A stretch of 64,000 nucleotides of DNA from Palsa-1447 sp964414785 (GTDB taxonomy: Bacteria > Verrucomicrobiota > Verrucomicrobiia > Opitutales > Opitutaceae), in NCBI GenBank assembly GCA_964414785.1, contig CAYPXZ010000001.1, positions 1 through 64,000 on the forward strand, read 5' to 3'. The position numbers were made by a program, and so were the translations under genes. The notes under the pieces were generated by a model that was not told where the DNA came from, searched no databases, and saw only the letters and a list, made by a program, of their open reading frames with translations. Below, in pieces: positions 53,287 to 62,702 of the stretch (the first letter of the stretch is position 1; each line of letters opens with the position of its first letter).

Positions 53287-53553
53287 ATGCCTGATAACGA
53301 CGCGATAGAAGTTGAGGGCAAGGTGGTGGCCGTGCTGCCGGGCACGATGTTCAAGGTGGAGCTGCTCAAGAGCCCGGGCCACGTGGTCCTGGCGCACATC
53401 TCGGGCAAGCTCCGGAAGAACTTCATCAAGATCGCCGCCGGGGACACGGTGAAGATGGAGATGAGCCCGTACGACCTCGAGAAGGCGCGGATCACGTTCC
53501 GGATGAAGGAGCAGGGCGGTTCGCCCGCTCCGCCCCCGCGCCGCCGCTATTGA
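53287..53553 (+). CDS. infA: Translation initiation factor IF-1
   Basis: An 88-residue S1/OB-fold protein that binds the ribosomal A site during initiation. Signature segments are EVEGKVVAVLPGTMFKVEL, VLAHISGKLRKNFIKI and GDTVKMEMSPYDLEKARITFR. It has an extra ~15-residue Gly/Pro/Arg tail beyond the usual ~72 residues. It starts a plus-strand run continuing with the xer gene 18 bp later. Confidence 0.96.
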   Translation: MPDNDAIEVEGKVVAVLPGTMFKVELLKSPGHVVLAHISGKLRKNFIKIAAGDTVKMEMSPYDLEKARITFRMKEQGGSPAPPPRRRY

Positions 53554-53571
53554 GGCGGGCCGCCTGGCCCC

Positions 53572-54477
53572 ATGCAGGCTAGCGCATTCGCGTCCGACAT
53601 CGACGCCTACCTTGCGTACCTAGACCTCGAGCGGGGCCTCTCCCGCAACACGCGCGAGAACTACCAGCGCGACCTTGAGCAGTGCGCCGCCTTCGTTGCG
53701 CGCCGCGGCGCCCGCGACTGGCGAACCGTGACGGCCGCGGAGGCCGGGACCTGGGTCAGGTCCCTGGGGAAGGGCGCCGCCTCGAGCCAGGCGCGCAAAT
53801 TGACGGCGCTTAGGATGTTCGCCCGCTTCATGGTCCGGGAGGGCCTAAGGCCCGACGACTTCACGGCGCTGCTTGCCGGGCCGAAGGTGGCGCGGCGCCT
53901 GCCGCAGTCCCTGTCGGCGGACGAGGTCGCAAGGCTCCTTTCCTCGCCCTCCGGGGGCGACCCCGCCTCGCTGCGCGACCGGGCGCTCCTTGAGTTCTTC
54001 TATTCGAGCGGCCTGCGGGTCTCCGAGCTTGCGGCGCTCACGATCCAGCAGGTCGACCTCGAGAACGGCTTCGCACGGGTCTTCGGCAAGGGGTCGAAGG
54101 AGCGCGTCGTCCCGATGGGCGCCAGGGCCCGGGACGCGGTCTCGACCTGGATCTCGTCCGGGCGGCCGCATTTCGTGAAGGGGCGCACCCGCAGCGAGTT
54201 ATTCCTGAGCAGCAGGGGCACCTCGCTCTCCAGGGTGGCCCTTTGGGGCATCGTCAAGAAGCACGCGAAGCGGGCCGGGATCACCAAGTCGGTGAAGCCC
54301 CACCTCCTTCGCCATTCCTTCGCCACCCACCTGCTCTCGGGGGGCGCCGACCTGCGCTCCATCCAGGAGATGCTCGGCCACGCGAGCATCTCGACGACCC
54401 AGATCTACACCTCGGTCGAGGGCAGGCGCCTCCTCGAGCAGCACGCCCGATTCCATCCCAGGAACCGCGAAAAATGA
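53572..54477 (+). CDS. xerD: Tyrosine recombinase XerC/XerD
   Basis: A 301-residue chromosomal Xer recombinase that resolves chromosome dimers at dif. The N-terminal SAM-like core-binding domain (7-90) is followed by the catalytic domain with all six residues: R149 (SGLRVSEL), K173, H244 and R247 (HLLRHSFATHLL), H270 (LGHASISTTQIY) and Y279. Xer length and lack of mobile neighbours argue for a housekeeping role, not a phage integrase; XerC versus XerD cannot be told with certainty. Confidence 0.9.
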   Translation: MQASAFASDIDAYLAYLDLERGLSRNTRENYQRDLEQCAAFVARRGARDWRTVTAAEAGTWVRSLGKGAASSQARKLTALRMFARFMVREGLRPDDFTALLAGPKVARRLPQSLSADEVARLLSSPSGGDPASLRDRALLEFFYSSGLRVSELAALTIQQVDLENGFARVFGKGSKERVVPMGARARDAVSTWISSGRPHFVKGRTRSELFLSSRGTSLSRVALWGIVKKHAKRAGITKSVKPHLLRHSFATHLLSGGADLRSIQEMLGHASISTTQIYTSVEGRRLLEQHARFHPRNREK

Positions 54478-54546
54478 CACGGATTGCGGGCCAAAAACCT
54501 TGACCACTTGGGGATTCAAGGCGTCATCGTTTTCCTTTACCGGCCC

Positions 54547-54792
54547 GTGAAGATCAAAGTATTCGTAACACCCAAGAAGAACGTACTGGATCCGCAGGGA
54601 GTGGCCGTGGGCCACGCCCTTGAGAGCCTGGGGCTCCCGGGGCTGAAAGGCACCCGCGTCGGGAAGGTGGTAGAGCTCGAGCTGGAGGGGGCGGACTCCC
54701 CGCAGTTGCGCGCCCAGCTCGACAAGCTCTGCCGGGACCTCCTGAGCAACCCAGTGATCGAGGACTACCACTACGAGGTCACCGCAGGGTGA
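54547..54792 (+). CDS. purS: Phosphoribosylformylglycinamidine synthase subunit PurS
   Basis: An 81-residue PurS, the small bridging subunit of the three-part FGAM synthase. It begins at GTG 54547 (VKIKVFVTPKKNVLDPQG) and includes the HALESLGLPGLKGTRVGKVVEL core. The frame is open back to 54484 but the GTG fits the family. It is followed 10 bp later by purQ, then purL. Confidence 0.93.
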   Translation: MKIKVFVTPKKNVLDPQGVAVGHALESLGLPGLKGTRVGKVVELELEGADSPQLRAQLDKLCRDLLSNPVIEDYHYEVTAG

Positions 54793-54802
54793 TCCCGGCG
54801 CC

Positions 54803-55486
54803 ATGACCATCGCCGTCCTCCAGTTTCCTGGCTCCAACTGCGACCAGGACGCCTTCCAGCTTTTCGCGAGCGGCCTCGGGCTGCCGACGCGCTTCGTCTG
54901 GCACAAGGACAGGAAGCTCGGCGACGCCGACATGGTCGTCGTCCCGGGCGGCTTCTCCTACGGTGACTACCTGCGCTGCGGCGCCATCGCCCGCTTTTCG
55001 CCCATCATGGGCGCCGTCCGCGAGCACGCCGAGCGCGGGGGGTTGGTCCTCGGGATCTGCAACGGCTTCCAGATCCTTTGCGAGGCGGGGATGCTCCCGG
55101 GGGCGCTGATCCGCAACAACTCCCTGGAATACCGCTGCATGACGTGCGACCTCGCCGTGGAGGACGCCGGCAGGGCGTTCAACACGAGGACGGTGGGCAG
55201 GAGGATCCGCATGCCGATCGGCCACGGGGAGGGCAACTACAGGATAGACGACGCGGGCCTGGAGAGGCTCCAGACGAACCGCCAGGTCATCCTGCGCTAC
55301 GTCGACAACCCCAACGGGTCCCTTGGCTCGATCGCGGGCATCCGCAACGAGGAGGGCAATGTCTTCGGGATGATGCCCCACCCGGACCGCGCGTTCGAGA
55401 GGTTCCACCCGAGCAGGGACGGCCTTCGCGTCGCCCGGGCGGTCCTGTCCCTGAGGTTTCCCGACATCCTAAAGGAGAGCGCATGA
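54803..55486 (+). CDS. purQ: Phosphoribosylformylglycinamidine synthase subunit PurQ (glutaminase)
   Basis: A 227-residue class I glutamine amidotransferase that supplies ammonia to PurL. The nucleophile is C86 in LGICNGFQIL and the catalytic His is in MMPHPDRAFE near the C-terminus. The N-terminus AVLQFPGSNCDQDA is typical. Its TGA overlaps the purL ATG (ATGA), and a strong Shine-Dalgarno for purL (AAAGGAGA) lies in its last codons. Confidence 0.97.
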   Translation: MTIAVLQFPGSNCDQDAFQLFASGLGLPTRFVWHKDRKLGDADMVVVPGGFSYGDYLRCGAIARFSPIMGAVREHAERGGLVLGICNGFQILCEAGMLPGALIRNNSLEYRCMTCDLAVEDAGRAFNTRTVGRRIRMPIGHGEGNYRIDDAGLERLQTNRQVILRYVDNPNGSLGSIAGIRNEEGNVFGMMPHPDRAFERFHPSRDGLRVARAVLSLRFPDILKESA

Positions 55487-57801
55487 AGAGAGCGGACCTT
55501 CCGCCCAACCCCGACCCCGTCCTCAACCAGCCGATAACGCCCGAGCTGGTGAAGAAGCACGGGCTGCTCCCCGAAGAGTACGACCAGGTCCGCCTCCACC
55601 TGGGCCGCGAGGCGACGCTGACCGAGCTCGGGATATTCTCGGTGATGTGGTCGGAGCACTGCTCCTACAAGAACACCCGGCCGCTCCTGAAGGGCTTCCC
55701 GACGGAGAAGAAGGGCGCCACGGAGAACTTCGGCCGCGTGCTCGTCAAGGCGGGCGAGGAGAACGCGGGGATCATCGACATCGGCGACGGGTGGGCGATC
55801 GCGTTCAAGATCGAGTCGCACAACCACCCGAGCGCGATCGAGCCCTTCGAGGGCGCGGCGACGGGGGTGGGCGGCATCATCCGGGACATCTTCACGATGG
55901 GGGCAAGGCCCGTGCTCCTGACGAACTCGCTCAGGTTCGGGGAGCTGGACTCGCCCGTCACGAAGCGCCTGCTGCGGGGCGTCGTGGCCGGCATCGCCCA
56001 CTACGGGAACTGCGTCGGGGTCCCGACGGTCGCGGGGGACGTCTATTTCGACCGCTCGTACGAGGGGAACCCGCTCGTCAACGCGCTCTGCCTGGGGACC
56101 CTTCGCCACGACCAGATCCGCCTGGGCAAGGCGACGGGCCTGGGCAACCCGGTCTACTATGTGGGCGCCGCCACGGGGCGCGACGGGCTCGGCGGAGCGG
56201 CCTTCGCCTCGAAGGAACTGAGCGCCGAGAGCTCGTCCGACAGGCCCGCCGTCCAGAAGGGCGACCCGTTCATGGAGAAGCTCCTCATCGAGGCCTGCCT
56301 CGAGATGATGGCGGTGCCGGGCCTCGTGGTCGGAATCCAGGACATGGGAGCCGCCGGACTCACGTGCTCGACCTGCGAGACGGCGAGCCGCGGAGGCGCG
56401 GGGATCGAGATCGAGCTGGACCGGGTTCCCCAGCGCGAGGCGGGGATGAACTCCTACGAGATCATGCTTTCCGAGTCGCAGGAGCGGATGTTGGTCATCG
56501 TCCGGAAGGGGCGCGAGAGGGAGATCGAGGAGGTGTTCGCCAAATGGGACCTCCACGCGGCGCACGTGGGCACGGTGACAGACACCGGCCGGATGGTCGT
56601 GACGCAGCACGGCACCGTTGTCGCCGACATCCCGGCCTCCGCCCTCACCGACAACGCACCGGTCTACCAGCGCGAGGCGAGGCGCCCCGCGTACCTTGAC
56701 GAGACCTCCCGCTGGACTCCCGAGGCGGCGCGCCTGCCCGACCTCGACGCCCAGGGCGCCGCGCAGGCGCTCCCCAGGCTCCTTTCCCACCCGACCATCG
56801 CCTCTAAGCGGTGGGTCTACCGCCAGTACGACCACATGGTGCAGCACGGCACGGTGGTCCTGCCGGGAAGCGACGCCGGGGTGGTGCGCCTTAGGCTCGG
56901 CACGAGCGAGAAGTTCATCGCGATCAAGAACGACTGCAACGGGCGGTACTGCTACCTTAACCCCAGGCGCGGCGCCCAGATCGCGATGGTCGAGTGCCTG
57001 AGGAACCTGGTCTGCGCGGGGGCGACGCCGCTCGCAATGACGGACAACCTCAACTTCGGGAACCCGTACAAGCCGGAGAACTTCTACCAGCTCAAGGAAT
57101 GCGTCGCCGGGCTCGCGGAGACCTGCCGCCACTTCGACGTGCCGGTGGTCGGCGGGAACGTCTCCCTCTACAACGAGTCGCCGGAGGGCGCCATCGACCC
57201 CACGCCCACGGTCTCGGTCGTCGGCTTCATCGAGAAGGAGGCGCACATCACCCGCCAGTTCGCGAGGCAGGCCGGTTCCCGGCTCGTGCTCCTCGGCGGG
57301 GCGCCCAACGAGCTCGGGGGAAGCCAGTTCCTCGGCCTCATCCACGGCAAGAAGACGGGGGATGCCCCCGCGGTGGATTTTGACGCCGAGAAGCGCCTCC
57401 AGGACTTCATCCTCGCGGAGATCCGGGCGGGCCGGGTGGGCGCAGCCCACGACCTGAGCGAGGGCGGCCTCCTGGTCGCGATAAGCGAGATGCTGTTCGG
57501 GGCCGTGAGCCTCGGCGCAGCAATCGACCTGACCGGCTTCGCACCCCAGAGGCTGGACGCCCTGCTCTTCGGCGAGAGCCAGGGCAGGGTGCTCCTTTGC
57601 GTCCCCGCGGGCGACGTGCCCCAGATCCTCTCCTCGGCCCGGGCGGCCGGCGTTCCCGCCGACGGGATCGGTACCGTGACGCCGGAGGCGACCCTGTCGG
57701 TCCTCACGGCGCGGGGTCCCCTGGGCTGGTCCGTCTCCGTGTTGCGAACGGCCTGGGAAACGAGTATTGAATCGGCGATGAAGCGTCCCGGTCTCGGCTA
57801 A
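55483..57801 (+). CDS. purL: Phosphoribosylformylglycinamidine synthase subunit PurL
   Basis: A 772-residue PurL of the small, multi-subunit type that turns FGAR into FGAM using ATP and ammonia from PurQ. Typical segments: FSVMWSEHCSYKNTRPLL, KIESHNHPSAIEPFEGAATG, GGIIRDIFTMGARPV, IQDMGAAGLTCSTCE and, in the second half, GGNVSLYNES and AHDLSEGGLLVA. It starts at ATG 55483 inside the end of purQ and is followed by purF after 6 bp. Confidence 0.97.
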   Translation: MKRADLPPNPDPVLNQPITPELVKKHGLLPEEYDQVRLHLGREATLTELGIFSVMWSEHCSYKNTRPLLKGFPTEKKGATENFGRVLVKAGEENAGIIDIGDGWAIAFKIESHNHPSAIEPFEGAATGVGGIIRDIFTMGARPVLLTNSLRFGELDSPVTKRLLRGVVAGIAHYGNCVGVPTVAGDVYFDRSYEGNPLVNALCLGTLRHDQIRLGKATGLGNPVYYVGAATGRDGLGGAAFASKELSAESSSDRPAVQKGDPFMEKLLIEACLEMMAVPGLVVGIQDMGAAGLTCSTCETASRGGAGIEIELDRVPQREAGMNSYEIMLSESQERMLVIVRKGREREIEEVFAKWDLHAAHVGTVTDTGRMVVTQHGTVVADIPASALTDNAPVYQREARRPAYLDETSRWTPEAARLPDLDAQGAAQALPRLLSHPTIASKRWVYRQYDHMVQHGTVVLPGSDAGVVRLRLGTSEKFIAIKNDCNGRYCYLNPRRGAQIAMVECLRNLVCAGATPLAMTDNLNFGNPYKPENFYQLKECVAGLAETCRHFDVPVVGGNVSLYNESPEGAIDPTPTVSVVGFIEKEAHITRQFARQAGSRLVLLGGAPNELGGSQFLGLIHGKKTGDAPAVDFDAEKRLQDFILAEIRAGRVGAAHDLSEGGLLVAISEMLFGAVSLGAAIDLTGFAPQRLDALLFGESQGRVLLCVPAGDVPQILSSARAAGVPADGIGTVTPEATLSVLTARGPLGWSVSVLRTAWETSIESAMKRPGLG

Positions 57802-57807
57802 GGAAGA

Positions 57808-59718
57808 ATGAGCGACTTTGTCTCCCATGAATGCGGCGTCGCCCTGGTGCGGCTCCTGAAGCCCCTTTCCTACTACCAGGAGAAGTACGGGACGCCGCTG
57901 TGGGGGTTCACAAAGCTGTTTCTCCTCATGGAGAAGCAGCACAACAGGGGCCAGGATGGCGCCGGCGTCGCGTGCGTGAAGCTCGACGTCGCGCCGGGTG
58001 AGCCGTTCATGTTCCGCGAGCGCAACGTCAAGAGCAACCCGCTCGACCGGATCTTCAAGGAGCTCCTCGGCCAGTACAACGACAAGGTCGCCTCGGGGGT
58101 CATCCACCCCGAGTTCACCGAGACGGTGAAGAAGAACTTCGACTTCGGCGGCGAGCTCTTCCTCGGTCACCTGCGCTACGGCACGAGCGGCGGCTACAAC
58201 CTGAGCGCGTGCCACCCGTACTTCCGGCGCAGCCCCTGGTCCACCCGCAACCTCGCCCTGTGCGGGAACTTCAACCTGACGAACACGGCGGAGCTCAACC
58301 AGTCGCTCATCGGCATCGGCCAGCACCCCGTCTTCGCGACGGACACCCAGGCGATCCTGGAGAAGATTGGGTTCTTCCTCGATGAGGAGCACGAGGACAT
58401 CTACCGCTACCTGAGGACGCGCAACCTCGCGGGGGAGGAGCTGTCCCGGCGGATCAGCGAGGACCTGGACCTGACCCGCGTGCTCTCCCGGGCCTCGCAG
58501 AAATGGGACGGCGGCTTCGTGCTCTGCGGCCTGGTGGGCAACGGCGACTCCTTCGTCGCCCGGGACCCGTCCGGCATCCGCCCCTGCCATTGGTTCCAGA
58601 ACGACGAGGTCGTCGCCTTCGCCTCGGAGAGGGCGCCCCTGATGACGGTGTTCGACCTGGCCGTCGGGGAGGTGAAGGAGGTCCAGCCGGGGCACGCGGT
58701 GGTGATCAAGCGCCGCGGCACGATCTCCGAGCAGCCGTTCACGCCCGCGCTCCCGAAGGCCTCGTGCTCCTTCGAGCGCATCTACTTCTCCAGGGGCAAC
58801 GATGTCGACATCTACCGGGAGCGCCAGGCCCTCGGCGGGCGCCTCGCCGACCAGGTTCTCAAGGCGATCGACCACAACTGGACCGACACGGTCTTTAGCT
58901 TTGTCCCGAACACGGCCGAGGTCGCCTACTACGGGCTCATGTCGGCCCTGCGGACCCGGCGCCGCGACGAGGTGAAGGCCGCGATCATGAAGGCGAGCGC
59001 CGAGGGGAAGTTGTCGGAGGCGTTGCTCGACGACCTGATCCTCAGGAACTGGCCCCGCGGCGAGAAGGTGGTCAGCAAGGACATCAAGATCCGCACCTTC
59101 ATCGGGCAGGAGTCCATGCGAAACCAGCTCGCGAGCCACGTGTACGACATCACCTACGGGTCTCTTCGCGCGGGCGTGGACAACCTTGTCTGCGTCGACG
59201 ACTCAATCGTCCGGGGGACGACGCTGCGGCGCTCGATTCTGAGGATCCTCTCCCGGCTCAACCCGAGGAAGATCGTCATCGTCTCCACGGCCCCCCAGAT
59301 CCGCTACCCGGACTGCTACGGGATCGACATGTCGGAGATCGGCAAGTTTGTGGCGTTCGAGGCCGTGATCGACCTCCTGAAGGAGAGCGGGCGGACGGAC
59401 CTCCTGGGCGACGTCTACCGGTCCTGCCGCGCGGAGGTGGAGAAGAAGGGCACCATCAACCACGTGAGGAAGCTCTACGAGCCGTTCACCGCTGAGGAGA
59501 TCTCGGCCAGGATCACGAGACTCGTCAGGCCCGCGAACATCGAGTGGAAGGGCGAGATCGAGATCATCTTCCAGACGATCGAGAACCTGCGCGCGGCGGT
59601 CCCCAACCACACGGGCGACTGGTACTTCTCGGGCCACTACCCGACCGACGGCGGCTACCGGGTCGTGAACCAGGCCTACGTGAACTACTACGAGAAGAAC
59701 GAGGGGAGATCCTACTGA
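57808..59718 (+). CDS. purF: Amidophosphoribosyltransferase, long form
   Basis: A 636-residue PurF, the first enzyme of de novo purine synthesis. The N-terminal glutaminase domain would use C9 (HECGVAL) as nucleophile after removal of a short propeptide; NRGQDGAGVA, LGHLRYGTSG and NACHP-like SACHPYFRRS follow. The phosphoribosyltransferase domain has the PRPP loop LVCVDDSIVRGTTLRR. It is about 130 residues longer than the usual ~500, with added stretches in both domains. Start 6 bp after purL; its stop overlaps the purM start (TGATG). Confidence 0.94.
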   Translation: MSDFVSHECGVALVRLLKPLSYYQEKYGTPLWGFTKLFLLMEKQHNRGQDGAGVACVKLDVAPGEPFMFRERNVKSNPLDRIFKELLGQYNDKVASGVIHPEFTETVKKNFDFGGELFLGHLRYGTSGGYNLSACHPYFRRSPWSTRNLALCGNFNLTNTAELNQSLIGIGQHPVFATDTQAILEKIGFFLDEEHEDIYRYLRTRNLAGEELSRRISEDLDLTRVLSRASQKWDGGFVLCGLVGNGDSFVARDPSGIRPCHWFQNDEVVAFASERAPLMTVFDLAVGEVKEVQPGHAVVIKRRGTISEQPFTPALPKASCSFERIYFSRGNDVDIYRERQALGGRLADQVLKAIDHNWTDTVFSFVPNTAEVAYYGLMSALRTRRRDEVKAAIMKASAEGKLSEALLDDLILRNWPRGEKVVSKDIKIRTFIGQESMRNQLASHVYDITYGSLRAGVDNLVCVDDSIVRGTTLRRSILRILSRLNPRKIVIVSTAPQIRYPDCYGIDMSEIGKFVAFEAVIDLLKESGRTDLLGDVYRSCRAEVEKKGTINHVRKLYEPFTAEEISARITRLVRPANIEWKGEIEIIFQTIENLRAAVPNHTGDWYFSGHYPTDGGYRVVNQAYVNYYEKNEGRSY

Positions 59719-60827
59719 TGGCGCCGCCGTCGCTCTCCTACGAGTCGTCGGGCGTGAGCTACGGCGCCCTGGACGCCTTCAAGCGCGCATGCCAGAAGGC
59801 GGCGCTGACGACCACCGATCTCCTGGCGGGCCACGGGTTCAAGGAGCCCTCCACCGTCCGCGGCGAGAGCGCCTACCTGATCGAGGCCGAGGACCAGTAC
59901 CTGGCCCACGTCGAGGAGGGGCTCGGCACGAAGAACCTGGTCGCGGACGCGGTCCAGGCCGAGACCGGCCAGTGCTTCTACCGGGCGATCGGGATCGACA
60001 CGGTGGCGACGATCGCGAACGACCTGGTGACCTGCGGGGCGCTCCCCATCGCGGTCGCGATGCACGCCGCCGTCGGCAGCTCCGACTGGTTCGCCGACGA
60101 GAGGCGCTCCCAGGAGCTCGTCAAGGGCTTCGCCGAGGGCTGCCGCGCCGCGGGCGCCGTCTGGGGCGGGGGGGAGACCCCCGCGCTGCGCGGCCTGATC
60201 GAGCCGTCGGCGATCGTCCTTGCGGGCTCGGCGGTCGGCACGATCTCCCCGAAGTCCCTGCGGATCGTCGGGGACGTGAGCGAGGGCGATGCGATCATCT
60301 TCCTGGCGTCGTCGGGCGTCCAGACGAACGGGCTCACGCTCTGCAGGAAGATCGCCGAGGGCCTGCCGGGGCGCTACGGCACGCGCATCGAGGGGGGCGC
60401 GACCCTGGGCGAGGCGCTCCTTGCCCCGTCGACACTCTACGTCGCGTTCGTTCGCGAGTGCCAGCGCCGGGGGGTCCGGCTCAACTACGCGGCCCACGTG
60501 ACGGGACACGGCTGGAGGAAGCTGATGCGCCTGGAGGAGCCCTTTGTCTACGAGATCACGGCCCCCCGGCCCGTTCCGGCTCTGTTCAGGTTCCTGATGG
60601 AGGCCGGGCCGGTGGCCCCAAGGGAGGCCTATGCGACCTTCAACATGGGGATAGGATTCGCGGTGTACGTGGCGCCTTCGGCCGCGGCGGCCGCCCTGGA
60701 GGCCGCGAGGGCCTCGGGGTACGACGCCTGGATCGCTGGGAAGGTCCGCAAGGACGGCGAGCGCAAGGCCGTCTCCATTCCGTCCCTTGGCCTCGAGTTC
60801 GAGGGAAACACGCTGCAGGTGCGGTGA
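59718..60827 (+). CDS. purM: Phosphoribosylformylglycinamidine cyclo-ligase (AIR synthase)
   Basis: A 369-residue PurM that closes the imidazole ring to give AIR. ATP-grasp-like AIRS motifs include the IDTVATIANDLVTCGALPIA block, GGGETPALRGL, SGVQTNGLTLCRKI, HVTGHGWRKLMR and FNMGIGFAVYV. It starts at ATG 59718, overlapping the purF stop, and ends the purS-Q-L-F-M run. Confidence 0.95.
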   Translation: MAPPSLSYESSGVSYGALDAFKRACQKAALTTTDLLAGHGFKEPSTVRGESAYLIEAEDQYLAHVEEGLGTKNLVADAVQAETGQCFYRAIGIDTVATIANDLVTCGALPIAVAMHAAVGSSDWFADERRSQELVKGFAEGCRAAGAVWGGGETPALRGLIEPSAIVLAGSAVGTISPKSLRIVGDVSEGDAIIFLASSGVQTNGLTLCRKIAEGLPGRYGTRIEGGATLGEALLAPSTLYVAFVRECQRRGVRLNYAAHVTGHGWRKLMRLEEPFVYEITAPRPVPALFRFLMEAGPVAPREAYATFNMGIGFAVYVAPSAAAAALEAARASGYDAWIAGKVRKDGERKAVSIPSLGLEFEGNTLQVR

Positions 60828-60964
60828 AGCCATCGGGTTAGGAAGCACGCGCGAATAGCAAATAGGTGGCGGGCCCTTTGTCCCAACTCGGGTTGCGGGT
60901 TGGCGTTGTATTTGCTTTGTTTTCGATGAGTCCGTGGGGCAGTTTGTACCCAGGGTAAACCATC

Positions 60965-61369
60965 ATGAAAAAGACATCCAAGACAACGAAGACGCCCGCC
61001 CCGGCGACCAAGCCAACCGCGCCCGCCCCGGCGCTCAAATCCACCATAGCACCGAAGGTGAAGAAGCCGGCCACCGTGGCGGCTCTTCCCCCGGTCGTGG
61101 CCAAGCCGACGTCCCCCAAGATCACGATCACCGCGAAGGTCGACGTCGGCTTCGGGAATTCGCTCTACGTCCGGGGCGACGGCGCCGGGCTCAATTGGAA
61201 CAAGGGAACGCTCATGGACTGCGTCTCTAGCGACACCTGGAAGATCGTCCTTACCGGAGCCGGCAAGCCCCTCTCGTTCAAGTTCGTCATGAACGACGAG
61301 ATATGGAGCGGCGGGGAGGACTACGTCGTGTCCCCGGGCGCCAACGCGACCCTCACGCCCGCCTTCTGA
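60965..61369 (+). CDS. Histone H1-like tail plus CBM20/48-like domain, hypothetical
   Basis: A 134-residue protein. Residues 1-52 are a Lys/Thr/Ala/Pro-rich, probably disordered tail like bacterial histone H1-type or linker sequences. Residues ~55-130 form a beta domain (FGNSLYVRGDGAGLNWNKG, WKIVLTGAGKPLSFKFVMND, IWSGGEDY) with the layout of CBM20/CBM48 starch- or glycogen-binding domains. No enzyme domain and no signal peptide. Binding of glycogen is a guess from the fold resemblance. It follows purM by 137 bp and overlaps the convergent acyltransferase gene by 17 bp at the 3' end. Confidence 0.7.
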   Translation: MKKTSKTTKTPAPATKPTAPAPALKSTIAPKVKKPATVAALPPVVAKPTSPKITITAKVDVGFGNSLYVRGDGAGLNWNKGTLMDCVSSDTWKIVLTGAGKPLSFKFVMNDEIWSGGEDYVVSPGANATLTPAF

Positions 61370-62129
61370 CGGGGGCCGGCTTGCGGTCCGGGTTCATTTC
61401 GACGAGCCGCGCGTGCACCAGGCGCGCGGCCTCGTCCCGGTCCTTCAGCTGCTCCACCGGGAAGGGCTCGAAGCGCATGAGGACGCGCGAGAACGGCCGC
61501 GGCAGGTGGAAGCCGTCCCAGCTGGAGACCCGCCACGAGGACTCGAAGTCCATCCCCACGAGCACGACCCGCGTGCGGGCCCGGCGGGCGACGATGATCG
61601 CCCCGGGCTTCATCTCATAGCACGGGCCCCTCGGGCCGTCGGGGGTGATGCCGACGTCCGATCCCTGGCGGAGCACCTCGACCAAGGCGGACGCCGCCTC
61701 GCGCCCCATCCGGCTCGACGAGCCGCGGACGGCGCGCATCCCGACGACCGAGAAATACGCGGCGAGCCACGCTCCGTCACTGCTTGCGCTCACGAGCCCG
61801 TGGACGGGGTGGCCGCGCCGGTACCGGCTGAAGATCTCCGAGGTCATGAACAGGCGGTTGTGCCAGAGGATGAAGAGGGTGGGCCCGTCCAGGTTGGTGA
61901 TCACCGCTAGGTCCGCTGCCGGCATCTCGAATCGAACCGTCATCAGCCAGAGCCGGATGAACGCCGCGACCGGCCAGATCGCAGCGCGCCGCCAAAGGGG
62001 GATTCCGGGCTCTGGTCTTTCGGGGGGCGTGTTCAGCGCCGTTCTTGTCTCGCAAATGACGCATGCCTGTCGAGCCGCATTGACGAACCCGGGATTTGCG
62101 GGCACCCAGACTCTGAATGCTGGCACCAT
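61353..62129 (-). CDS. DUF374-type lysophospholipid/lipid A acyltransferase-like protein
   Basis: A 258-residue protein with one hydrophobic segment (about 45-65) and the DUF374 pattern: LFILWHNRLFM (where the acyltransferase family has H-x4-D), LVSASSDGAWLA, RAVRGSSSRMGREAA and GITPDGPRGPCYEMKPGAI. DUF374 proteins resemble acyltransferases working on lipid A or other lipids. The start is uncertain: ATG 62129 (GGGG upstream) is used, a TTG at 62150 is also open, and the first ~40 residues may not be translated. It overlaps the start of the divergent gene at 62117. Confidence 0.82.
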   Translation of the reverse strand: MVPAFRVWVPANPGFVNAARQACVICETRTALNTPPERPEPGIPLWRRAAIWPVAAFIRLWLMTVRFEMPAADLAVITNLDGPTLFILWHNRLFMTSEIFSRYRRGHPVHGLVSASSDGAWLAAYFSVVGMRAVRGSSSRMGREAASALVEVLRQGSDVGITPDGPRGPCYEMKPGAIIVARRARTRVVLVGMDFESSWRVSSWDGFHLPRPFSRVLMRFEPFPVEQLKDRDEAARLVHARLVEMNPDRKPAPVRRRA

Positions 62130-62644
62130 GCCCCCATCTGCCGACGCCAAGGCCCGGGCTCGACTGGCGCACGCTCAACGCGTTCGGGCCAAAGGAACGG
62201 GGCGAGAGGTTCTACGACGCCTGCCTCGAATACGCCCACTCGCTGTGGCTGCGCAAGTATGCCGCGCGGGCCGTCCTTTGCCTGGACCGCGCGATGGGCG
62301 CCGACCTCAGGGGCGACGAGCCCATCCTCGCGGACTGGCCCATGCCCTACGCCGCCATGGTCTGGTTCATGAGGCACACCCCGAGGGACGTGTTCATCGG
62401 GAACCCAAGGGTGCATTTCCAGCACTACGCCGACCGCATGAACGATCCGCGCAAGGACCAGCGGCGGTGGAGGGCGTGGGCATGCTGGGCGCTTGCAAGG
62501 CGGGTCCTACACGGCCTTCCGGGCGATCCCAGGCACCAGGTCGACGAACCCACGCTCGACGAGATTGGCGACAGGCTGCGCCGCCACGGCCTTCCCGGCG
62601 AAGCCGAGCTCTGGCACGCGGTCCTGGCCCAGGCCAACAAATGA
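62117..62644 (+). CDS. Conserved hypothetical protein
   Basis: A 175-residue protein rich in Trp, Arg and Ala, without signal peptide or membrane segment (GLDWRTLNAFGPKERGERFY, SLWLRKYAARAVLCLDRAMG, DRMNDPRKDQRRWRAWACW, ELWHAVLAQANK). I do not recognise a family; the pattern looks mostly helical. Its start overlaps that of the divergent acyltransferase gene, so the true ATG may differ. About 60 bp further on lies a tRNA-Arg on the other strand. Confidence 0.65.
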   Translation: MLAPCPHLPTPRPGLDWRTLNAFGPKERGERFYDACLEYAHSLWLRKYAARAVLCLDRAMGADLRGDEPILADWPMPYAAMVWFMRHTPRDVFIGNPRVHFQHYADRMNDPRKDQRRWRAWACWALARRVLHGLPGDPRHQVDEPTLDEIGDRLRRHGLPGEAELWHAVLAQANK

Positions 62645-62702
62645 GGGGACCCTTCCCCGCGGAAACGCCCTTGGCCGGACCGCAAAGGCGCCTTGGGGAA
62701 AA

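Noticed and set aside
53572..54477. Tyrosine recombinase as a phage or island integrase
   Set aside because: Its length and motifs match chromosomal XerC/D and it sits between infA and purS without mobile genes.
55297..59139. 1280-residue minus-strand open frame opposite the pur genes
   Set aside because: Its sequence is a low-complexity R/A/G/H/V-rich shadow, while the plus strand encodes PurQ, PurL and PurF with all active-site motifs.
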